NCBI GenBank assembly: GCA_040902895.1
Contig: JBBDWL010000078.1
Coordinates: forward strand, 62,001 to 126,000
Direction: 5' to 3'
Length of the DNA stretch: 64,000 nt
Origin: JALYRV01 sp040902895
Lineage (GTDB): Bacteria; Acidobacteriota; Vicinamibacteria; Vicinamibacterales; SCN-69-37
Shown here: positions 1 through 7,475 of the stretch, in pieces
How positions within the stretch are numbered: the stretch's first letter is position 1
How the letters are laid out: the number at the start of each line of letters is the position of its first letter
The notes under the pieces: model-generated
What the model was told of the DNA's origin: nothing
The model's database searches: none
The model's input: only the letters and a program-made list of their open reading frames with translations
Position numbers and translations under genes: made by a program

Positions 1-1
1 C

Positions 2-2518
2 GTGCAGCAGGTCGAGGAGAAGGCCGCGAAGGCGGTGGGCCGCATCGACGAACTGTCGTCGAAGATCGGCGCCGTCGACTCGCACGTGCAATCGCTGGCG
101 ACGCTGGACGCGCGCGTCAAGACGCTGTCTGACGCCGTCGCGCAGGCCGAGCGCATGATGGCGCCCGAGGGCGAGCTCGCGCGACAGCGGCAGGCGGTGC
201 AGCAGCTGTCGGCCGACGCGCTCAAGACGCAGGCCAGCCTCGAGACGCTCCGCAAGGAACAGGAGACGCTCGATGCGCTGCGCGACGAGCTGCGGCAGTC
301 GACCAGCGGGGTCAGGGAATCGCACGAGCGCGCCGTCGCCCTGCAGGCCGAGATCGAGCACCTGCGCGCCACCGCGGCCCAGATCGCCCAGGAGCAGACG
401 AAGGTGCGCGACGCGGCGCGCGAGGCGAAGGAAGACACGGCCGCCACGCACGAGACCGTCAAGGAAGTCGAGAAGAAGCTGGGCTCGCTCGCCAAGCTCC
501 AGGAGATGAGCCGCTCGGCCGAAGAGCGCATCGCCGCGCTCAACGCGCTGGCCGAGCACGTGTCGCAGAAGGCGAAGCTTCTCGAAAATCAGAAACACAC
601 CATCGAACACGCAATCGTCGAATCCAACCGCCTCAACGAGCTGGTGTGGAGCATGGACGTGCAGGTCGGCAAGCTGAATGAAGGCACGAAGACCGCCGCG
701 CGCGTCGAAGAGACCGTGGAGCGGATCGAGAAGCTCGCGCGTGACGCGGCCGCGCAGCTCGAGGCCGGCATCAAGTCGAAGGAGGCGTTCGCGTTCGATC
801 TCACGCGGCTCGACCGGGAGCGGACCTCGCTGGCCGATTTCGTGCGGCGGCACGAAGAGAAGGTCGACGCAAGCCGGCGCGAGCTGGAGCAGATCGACAG
901 CCGCGTGCGCGGACTGCAGACGTCGGCCGCGGAGCTCGAGAAAGCGCACGACGCCCTTGCGGCACGCGAGCGGAGCGTCAGCGCGATGACGCAGCGGGTC
1001 GACGCGCTGATGCGCGGCATGGAAACCATCGCGGCGCAGACCGACGAGATCACGCGCAAGCAGATGGCGCTCGAGGGGCTGCAGGAAGGCCTCGCGCAGG
1101 TCGACGACCTGGCGCGCAAGACGACGTGGCAGGTCGAGACGCTGCAGGCGGCCCGGCAGGACCTGGAACAGCTGCGGCGCGAGATCCAGGACTTCTACAA
1201 GGCCCACGCCGCCGCCGCGCAGCTGCGCGACAGCCTGGCGGCAGACCGTGCGGCGCTCGAGACGTTCCTCGAGCGCGTGACGGCGTTCAGCGTGTCGCTG
1301 CCCGAGCTCGATGCGCGGATGGACGGCATCACCGACAAGCTGTCGGTGGTCGAAGACGGCACCGAGAAGGCGGCCAACCTCGTGTCGATTGCCGACGATC
1401 TCGACCGGCAGATGACGCGGCTGGCCGGATATCAGCAGTTCGTGGAGCGCGTCGAGACGCGGCTGAATGCGCTCAACGCCTTGACGTCGGAAGTCGATCA
1501 GAAGGTCGAAGACCAGATCGCGCGCCGCGCCGAGATCGATGCCCTGAAGAGCGCGTGCGACAGCGTGGCGCTGCAGGTCACCGACGTGCGGCAGAAACTC
1601 GACGGCGTGGCGCAGGTGCAGTCGAAGCTGCTGCCGCTCACGACGCAGGTCTCGGTGCTCAAGTCGGCTGTCGACAAGGCCAGCGCGCGCGTCTCATCCG
1701 CGTTGAAGGACGAGGCCGAGCTCACCGGGCAGGAACGGCGCGTGAGCGACATGCTGGCGTCGGTGAAGTCGGTGGCCGCCGAAGCGGCCGATCATCTCAA
1801 GAAAGTCGAGGGCCTCAGCGAGTACCTCACGCGGTCGACGGGCATCAAGGACGACATGCTCGAAGAGCTCACGCGCGTGCAGGGACGTCAGCGCGACGTG
1901 GCCGCGCAAAGCGAGGCGGCCGAGGATCACATCAAGCGGCTCGACGCCACGTTCCGTCAGCTCGAGCAGCGCCGCACGCAGCTCGCGTTTGCCGAAAAGC
2001 GCATCGGCGCCTTCGAGGGCAAGCTGTCGGAGCTGCGGCAGATGTCGGAAGAGATCGAGCGCCGCATCCAGGCCCTGGCCGCCCGCGAGGAAGTCGTCGA
2101 AGCGGTGCGCAAGGAAGTGGAAGGCGTGTTCGAGGTCAGCGCGCGCTCGAAGGCGGACCTGCAGTTCGTCGAGGAGCACCGCGCCGACGTGCTGCAGCTC
2201 AAGACGCGCGTCGACGAGCTCGTGGCGTCGATTCGCGACACCGAAGCGCGCCTCTCGGACATTGCCGCAAAGAAGCGGCTCGTCGACGAGGTGCAGCTGA
2301 AGGTCGGCGTGATCACGAACCTGCTCGAAGACGTGCGCGTGAACATGGAGACGGTGGGCGAGCAGCGCGCCGTGCTCGAACACGTCATGGAGAGTCTCTC
2401 GAAGCTCACCGAGATGGTCGCGTCAGGACAGTCGACCCTGCGCGCGCTCCAGGCCGAGCGCGAGCTCGCCGAGCGCATCGAGCGCGGCATCAAGGCGCTG
2501 CGATCGAAGACAGCGTAG
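2..2518 (+). CDS. Long coiled-coil protein (5' partial)
   Basis: About 838 residues are visible. The frame is open at the left edge and begins with a GTG at base 2, so the true start probably lies outside the window. The visible protein is almost entirely Ala/Glu/Arg/Leu/Gln/Lys with heptad-like spacing of hydrophobics. It has very few Pro or Gly clusters, no membrane helix and no recognisable catalytic domain. This is the signature of an extended coiled-coil (SMC-, tropomyosin- or chemoreceptor-like rods have this composition), but I see no ATPase head or hinge, so I assign no function. It ends at TAG 2516-2518, 29 bases before the next gene on the same strand. Confidence 0.75.
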   Translation: MQQVEEKAAKAVGRIDELSSKIGAVDSHVQSLATLDARVKTLSDAVAQAERMMAPEGELARQRQAVQQLSADALKTQASLETLRKEQETLDALRDELRQSTSGVRESHERAVALQAEIEHLRATAAQIAQEQTKVRDAAREAKEDTAATHETVKEVEKKLGSLAKLQEMSRSAEERIAALNALAEHVSQKAKLLENQKHTIEHAIVESNRLNELVWSMDVQVGKLNEGTKTAARVEETVERIEKLARDAAAQLEAGIKSKEAFAFDLTRLDRERTSLADFVRRHEEKVDASRRELEQIDSRVRGLQTSAAELEKAHDALAARERSVSAMTQRVDALMRGMETIAAQTDEITRKQMALEGLQEGLAQVDDLARKTTWQVETLQAARQDLEQLRREIQDFYKAHAAAAQLRDSLAADRAALETFLERVTAFSVSLPELDARMDGITDKLSVVEDGTEKAANLVSIADDLDRQMTRLAGYQQFVERVETRLNALNALTSEVDQKVEDQIARRAEIDALKSACDSVALQVTDVRQKLDGVAQVQSKLLPLTTQVSVLKSAVDKASARVSSALKDEAELTGQERRVSDMLASVKSVAAEAADHLKKVEGLSEYLTRSTGIKDDMLEELTRVQGRQRDVAAQSEAAEDHIKRLDATFRQLEQRRTQLAFAEKRIGAFEGKLSELRQMSEEIERRIQALAAREEVVEAVRKEVEGVFEVSARSKADLQFVEEHRADVLQLKTRVDELVASIRDTEARLSDIAAKKRLVDEVQLKVGVITNLLEDVRVNMETVGEQRAVLEHVMESLSKLTEMVASGQSTLRALQAERELAERIERGIKALRSKTA

Positions 2519-2547
2519 GCTTCAATCCGCGCTGGCAGCGCAAGGCC

Positions 2548-2745
2548 ATGGCTGAAAAGGCGACGCCGGGCGAACGGCTCCTTCACGAGATGGGGAACCA
2601 TCTCTCCATCATCGTCGGCTTCGCGGATCTGCTGATCGATTCGATTCCTCAGGGCGATCCGAAGCACGACGACATTCTCGAGGTGCGCAACGCGGCGCAC
2701 GCCGCGCTGCAGCTGTTTCCCGAGCTCTCGAAGCACTTGAAATAA
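2548..2745 (+). CDS. Small stand-alone HisKA (DHp)-like protein
   Basis: This 65-residue protein resembles the dimerisation/phosphoacceptor segment of a histidine kinase. An H-box-like stretch, HEMGNHLSIIVGFADLL (residues 13-29), is followed by a second helix with D and E residues (KHDDILEVRNAAHAALQL). Compare the common HDFNNxLTxIxGxAELL motif of hybrid kinases. There is no ATPase domain, sensor or membrane segment, and the gene ends three codons after the second helix. The start ATG at 2548 is the first in frame after the upstream stop. It could be a phosphotransfer or dimerisation partner of another kinase, or a kinase relic. Its stop is immediately followed by the convergent cyclase gene. 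Confidence 0.6.
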   Translation: MAEKATPGERLLHEMGNHLSIIVGFADLLIDSIPQGDPKHDDILEVRNAAHAALQLFPELSKHLK

Positions 2746-3981
2746 TCAGCCACCGCCTCCGCCCCGCCCGCGGCCAGGCTGGAACTCGCGGCGCAGCTCG
2801 ATGAACGTGAAGTCCCCACCGCGTGAAACCGCCGCGGTGAACGATAGCGGTGTCTGCTGCCGCGTGTTGCTGCTCACGAGTAGAAAGAACCTGATCTCCA
2901 CCGCATCGTCACGAGTCGCGATGGGCTCGATCCGCCCGACGCGCGCCATCAGTCCATCACCAAACGCATCACGCATCTGCTGAACGCCGTGAAGACTCAT
3001 CGGCACGGCCCCAGGCCCCAGCGCGGCGATCCGCTCGCGCGGGTTGTCGCTGCCCACAGCCTCGGCGAGGCGCTCGAGGAGCGCGCGTATGCCGGCGACC
3101 TCACGCATGTTCTCCGGGGTGCGCGGCGGACGGCTTGCGCCTGCGGTGCGCGCTGCCGGCGGCGCGCCACGCTCCGCGGCCGGCACACCGGCCGGTTTCG
3201 TCGCAGGCACGTCGGCCGCCTTCGGAGCGGGCTGTGTGAGAGCCGGTGTAGTTGCCTGCCGCTGTGGCGGAGAGACGGCTGGCGGCGGGGTTGTCGAAGC
3301 ACCTCGTGCCGAATCGGCCGCAGCAGGTGGTGGAGCGGAAGGCGCGCCGCCGCGATTCATCGCGATGAAGCCGAGCATCGCGACGACGATCAGGCCGGTC
3401 GCGATGGCTGCCGCTGCGATGGCCCTGCTGCGCGTCTTCGCGGGGGCGCTGCTCAGCGCCGCGCGCGAGCCGAACAGCACGGTGTAGATTTCGACGCGCG
3501 TCGTGATCCCTTTCAGCTCCACCGCGCCGAGCGCGGCAAACGAAAACTCCGGGCGCTGGCGCAGCTGGCGCCAGACGTCCTCGGAGATGACCACCTGACC
3601 GGGCGTCGCCTGTTGATGCAGCCGCGCCGCGGTGTTGATCCCGTCGCCGTACAGATCGCCGTCGGCCGTGGCGGCGACTTCGCCGAGGTGCACGCCGACG
3701 CGCAGCCGCGAGTCCTGGCCGCGTTCCTTCGCGGCAGCGACGTATCGCTCCTGCACCGCGACGGCCGCGCGGACTGCGGCGTCGGTGCTGCTGAACTCCG
3801 CCAGTACCGCGTCCCCGATGAACTTCACCACACGGCCATCGTGCGCCGCGACGATCTCCTTCGCGAGATCCTGCAGCAACTCGACGAGCTTCAGTGCCGC
3901 CGGTTCGTCCGTCCGGCTCAACGTCGTATAGCCGACCATGTCGGCGAACCAGACCGCGGAGAGACGGCGCTTTGGATCCAT
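2746..3981 (-). CDS. Membrane-anchored class III adenylate/guanylate cyclase
   Basis: This 411-residue protein has an N-terminal class III nucleotide cyclase domain (about residues 7-170). Both metal-binding aspartates are present (D14 in WFADMVGYT, D57 in FIGDAVLAEF), as are the catalytic Asn116/Arg120 in GDGINTAAR. A single membrane helix follows at about 187-208, then a Pro/Ala-rich linker. The C-terminal module of about 120 residues resembles a SnoaL/NTF2-type fold and ends in a Gly-rich tail. The topology suggests a cytosolic catalytic domain and an extracytoplasmic C-terminal domain. That is the reverse of the usual sensor-first order. The ATG at 3979-3981 lies 2 nt after the stop of the tricorn-like peptidase, so the two are almost certainly one transcript. 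Product specificity (cAMP or cGMP) cannot be read with certainty. Confidence 0.88.
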   Translation of the reverse strand: MDPKRRLSAVWFADMVGYTTLSRTDEPAALKLVELLQDLAKEIVAAHDGRVVKFIGDAVLAEFSSTDAAVRAAVAVQERYVAAAKERGQDSRLRVGVHLGEVAATADGDLYGDGINTAARLHQQATPGQVVISEDVWRQLRQRPEFSFAALGAVELKGITTRVEIYTVLFGSRAALSSAPAKTRSRAIAAAAIATGLIVVAMLGFIAMNRGGAPSAPPPAAADSARGASTTPPPAVSPPQRQATTPALTQPAPKAADVPATKPAGVPAAERGAPPAARTAGASRPPRTPENMREVAGIRALLERLAEAVGSDNPRERIAALGPGAVPMSLHGVQQMRDAFGDGLMARVGRIEPIATRDDAVEIRFFLLVSSNTRQQTPLSFTAAVSRGGDFTFIELRREFQPGRGRGGGGG

Positions 3982-3983
3982 AT

Positions 3984-6900
3984 TTACTTCTTGATAACGG
4001 TGCCCCTGAGCGTCTTGCCCCGCTCCGGGTACGCCGGCCGCGTGACTGTGGCCGGCGGGTTCTTCTTCAGCTCCTCCATCACGATGGCAATCGCGCGCTC
4101 GAGCTGCGGATCGCGTCCTGCGATGACGTCGGCCGGCGTCTGCTCGACTTCGATGTCGGGCGGGACGCCCTCGTTCTCGACGGCCCATCCCAGCTCCGGC
4201 GTCCAGAACGCCAGGTTGGGCGCGGTGATGCTGCCGCCGTCCATCAGTACGGGAAACCCGAGTGTGCCGACGAGGCCGCCCCAGGTGCGCTTGCCGACGA
4301 TCGGACCGAGCTTCGCCTCGCGCCACATCCACGGAAACAGATCGCCGCCCGAGCCCGCGGTCTCGTCGATGATGAGCGCCTTCGGCCCCTGAATCGATGC
4401 CGCCGGCATCTTGTAGTCGGCGCCGTACCGCATCGCCCACATCGACGACAGGGGCCGCTTCAGGATGTCGATGTAGTAGTCGGCCACCGATCCGCCGCCG
4501 TTGAAGCGCTCGTCGACGATGACGGCGTCTTTGTGCGCCTGCGGGAAGAAGTAGCGCTTGAAATACGTGTGGCCGAGCGTCGACGTGTTCGGCACATAGA
4601 CATACGCGACGCGTCCGTTCGTGGCCCTGTCGACCCTGCGCAGGTTGCCTTCCACCCAGTCGCGGTTGCGCAGGGCGTTCTCGTTCGCGATGGGGACGAC
4701 CTGCACCGTGCGCGAGCCGCTGCCGTCGGCGTTCGGACCGATCGTCAAGTCGACGATGCGGCCCGACGTGTTCTCGAAGAGGGCATAGATGTTCGCCGGC
4801 GGGCGCAGATCGCGTCCGTTGACCGCGAGGAGATATTCGCCGGCCTTCGCATTGACCCCGGGCTCGGTGAGGGGCGCGCGCAGCTGCGGATTGAAGTTCA
4901 GTCCGCCGTACACCTTCTTGAACCGATAGCGGCCGTTGGCGATCTCGTAGTCGGCGCCTAGCAGGCCGCCGGGTACCGCGTCGGGCCGCTCGGGCCCGAC
5001 GTCGCCGCCGCCGACGCGGTGATGGCCGACCGCGAGCTCGCTCGACATCCATTGCATCACGCGGTTGAGATCGGCGCGCGACGAGACGTGCGCCAGAAAC
5101 TCGCGGTAGCGTGATTTCTCTTCGGCCCAGTTCACGCCGTGCATGTTCGGCGCATAGAAGTAATCGCGGTTGATGCGCCAGGCCTCGTCGAAGATCTGCT
5201 TCCACTCGGCCTCCGGATCGACGCGCACCGCGATGGCGTCGAGATTGAGGCGGCCTTCACTCGGCTGCACGGTTCGAGTGGTCGGCACGATCGACCACGC
5301 ATTGTTGTTCACATAGAGAATGCGCTTGCGGTCGCGCGAGACGGTGAAGTTCTGTACCGGCGTGAGGAACGGTTCGGCGCGCCGCTTCGTCATGTCGTAG
5401 CGGTGCAGCGACGAGGCGCCGTCCGTCCTGCGGATGAAGTAGAGCTGTCCGTCTTCACCCGCCTGCGGCATGGCGATGTTGCCTGCGGGCACCGGCAGAT
5501 CGAGGATGCGGAACTCGATCCCCTCGATGTCGATGCGCGTCGGGGCCGGTGGCGCCTGTGGCGTGGCGGGCCGTGCGAGCGCGTCGGCCTGCGCCGCCGG
5601 CGGTGTTGCACCGGCTTGCGCAGGCGCATCGGGATTGGGCGCAGGCGGCGGCGGACGCTGCGCGTCGCGGCCGCCAAGTCCGGGCGCCGCGGGCTTCTCC
5701 TCGTCGCTCTCACGCGCGAGCGGGTTCGGCGTGTTGTTGGCGAGAACGACGACGTAGAAGCTGTTGCGGGCTTCCATGTCGGCGTTCGACATCGCGAACC
5801 AGTCGACGACAGGACCGGCGTCGGTCGAACCGAGGAAGTACAGATACTTGCCGCTCTTGTCGAACACCGGTTCGGTGACGTAGCCGAGGCCGTCGGTGAC
5901 GGCAAAGGACCTTGACTGGTCAATCGAATGCAGCTTCAGCGTCGTCTCGAGGGTGTTCGTCCTGATCGTGTAGGCCATCCATTTCGAGTCGGGTGACCAG
6001 GCATAGCGAATCGGCACAGGGCCCGGTGAATAGACGTATGACGATTCGATCTTCGTGACCTTGCCGGTCTCGGTGTCCATCCAGAAGAGCGACTGCGAGT
6101 TGTCGGCGAAGCCGATGCGCTTGCCGTCGGGCGACCACTTCGGCATCTCGTAAAAGCCGGCGCCGCCGGGCGCGAACTTGCGGATGGCCTTGGCGTCGGC
6201 GCGGCCGTCCTGCGGCGCGATGTGCAGCATGTATTCGCCCGACTCGTCCGAGAAGTACGCGATGCGCGTGCCGTCAGGCGACCACTCAGGCGAGCGCTCG
6301 TGGACGGCGGTGGTGTTCGTGATATTGCGCGGATCGCCTTTCTCCATCGGCACGGTGACGATCTCGCCGCGGTACTCGAACGCCGCGCGCACGCCGGTGG
6401 GGGAGAGGTCGGCGCCCCGGATCCAGTTCGTGCCTTTCGCCCAGCGCGGGCGGAGCTCCCTGAGATCCGCCGCCGCGCCGATCTTCAGCCGCGCCGCCGC
6501 GGGCGTGCTGCCGTCAAGCGGCAGGCTGTGCAGGTATCCCGCCTGTTCGTACACCATGCGGGGCCCGCGTGCCGAGAAGTCGAGCACGGGGAAGTCGTTG
6601 TGCTCGGTGACCTGGCGCACGGCCTTCGTGCGCGTGTCGTAGGCGAAGACGTTGAACTCGCCGTTGCGATCGGATCGGAAATAGATCGTGTCGCCAATCC
6701 ACTGCGGGTCGACGTCGTTGGCGCGCGTGGCCGGCTGCGGAATCTTTTCGGTCGCGTGCGTCCTGACGTCATAGATCGTGAGCGTCGAATGCGTGCCGCC
6801 GCGGTACGACTTCCACTGCAGGAATGACGGCGACAGCGGGTTGTAGACCATCTTTCTGCCGTCGGGCGAGTACGTGGCCTGCGAGGCGTTCGGGATCGGC

Positions 6901-7409
6901 AGCTGCGTCTCGATGCCGCCTCCGACGGGCACGGTGAACAGCTGCTGATACCGGCCCGTGAAGACGGCGCGTCCCGATGTGAAGAGGACGGCCTTGCCGT
7001 CGGGCGTGAAGCTCTGGACGGTGTCGGCGCCGGGGTGCCAGGTGAGGCGCGTCGGGATGCCGCCTTCGACCGGCACGGTGTAGACGTCGACGTTGCCGTC
7101 GTACTGCGCGCTGAACGCGATCAGCCTGCCGTCGGGCGAGAACGCCGGGCTGGCTTCCGTGCCCTCGTCGGCCGTAAGCCGCCGCGCGCTGCCGCCGCCC
7201 GCCTCTGCCACCCACAGATCGCCCGCATAGACGAACGCGACGTGCGTCGGACTGAGCGCCGGCTGCGTCAGCAGCCGAGTGTCTTTAACATCCGGCTCCG
7301 CAAGCGTCGCCGGAGGTGTCGGCTCAGCAGCGCTTCGCGCCGCAAGGATTGACGAGGAACCAGCCAGCAGGCCGGCGGCAAGGCAGACAGGAAGCGCACG
7401 CATATTCAT
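3984..7409 (-). CDS. Tricorn-like peptidase (S41 family) with N-terminal propellers
   Basis: This 1141-residue protein begins with a signal peptide (MNMRALPVCLAAGLLAGSS). Next come many TolB/PD40-type propeller blades with the SPDGxxIAF signature (about 40-600), then a Pro/Ala-rich insert. A tricorn core domain, a PDZ-like segment (GVNAKAGEYLLAVNGRDL) and a C-terminal S41 peptidase core follow. The probable nucleophile is Ser at about residue 1020 in DETAGSGGDLFPW, and a His-rich GHHRVGGGD lies in the core region. Tricorn homologues degrade peptides. With an export signal this one would work in the periplasm. The start ATG is preceded by a good GGAG. It is transcribed with the downstream cyclase gene (2 nt gap). 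Confidence 0.92.
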   Translation of the reverse strand: MNMRALPVCLAAGLLAGSSSILAARSAAEPTPPATLAEPDVKDTRLLTQPALSPTHVAFVYAGDLWVAEAGGGSARRLTADEGTEASPAFSPDGRLIAFSAQYDGNVDVYTVPVEGGIPTRLTWHPGADTVQSFTPDGKAVLFTSGRAVFTGRYQQLFTVPVGGGIETQLPIPNASQATYSPDGRKMVYNPLSPSFLQWKSYRGGTHSTLTIYDVRTHATEKIPQPATRANDVDPQWIGDTIYFRSDRNGEFNVFAYDTRTKAVRQVTEHNDFPVLDFSARGPRMVYEQAGYLHSLPLDGSTPAAARLKIGAAADLRELRPRWAKGTNWIRGADLSPTGVRAAFEYRGEIVTVPMEKGDPRNITNTTAVHERSPEWSPDGTRIAYFSDESGEYMLHIAPQDGRADAKAIRKFAPGGAGFYEMPKWSPDGKRIGFADNSQSLFWMDTETGKVTKIESSYVYSPGPVPIRYAWSPDSKWMAYTIRTNTLETTLKLHSIDQSRSFAVTDGLGYVTEPVFDKSGKYLYFLGSTDAGPVVDWFAMSNADMEARNSFYVVVLANNTPNPLARESDEEKPAAPGLGGRDAQRPPPPAPNPDAPAQAGATPPAAQADALARPATPQAPPAPTRIDIEGIEFRILDLPVPAGNIAMPQAGEDGQLYFIRRTDGASSLHRYDMTKRRAEPFLTPVQNFTVSRDRKRILYVNNNAWSIVPTTRTVQPSEGRLNLDAIAVRVDPEAEWKQIFDEAWRINRDYFYAPNMHGVNWAEEKSRYREFLAHVSSRADLNRVMQWMSSELAVGHHRVGGGDVGPERPDAVPGGLLGADYEIANGRYRFKKVYGGLNFNPQLRAPLTEPGVNAKAGEYLLAVNGRDLRPPANIYALFENTSGRIVDLTIGPNADGSGSRTVQVVPIANENALRNRDWVEGNLRRVDRATNGRVAYVYVPNTSTLGHTYFKRYFFPQAHKDAVIVDERFNGGGSVADYYIDILKRPLSSMWAMRYGADYKMPAASIQGPKALIIDETAGSGGDLFPWMWREAKLGPIVGKRTWGGLVGTLGFPVLMDGGSITAPNLAFWTPELGWAVENEGVPPDIEVEQTPADVIAGRDPQLERAIAIVMEELKKNPPATVTRPAYPERGKTLRGTVIKK

Positions 7410-7475
7410 GGGAAACTCCGGTGGGGCGATTATATGGCGCCACGGTCGCGCCTCTGTCTCCGCTCGGCTGAATAG

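Noticed and set aside
4000..6900. Several long plus-strand open frames over the tricorn-like gene
   Set aside because: All are Arg/Val/Asp-rich shadows without ribosome sites or recognisable domains; the minus-strand gene has signal peptide, propellers and S41 motifs.
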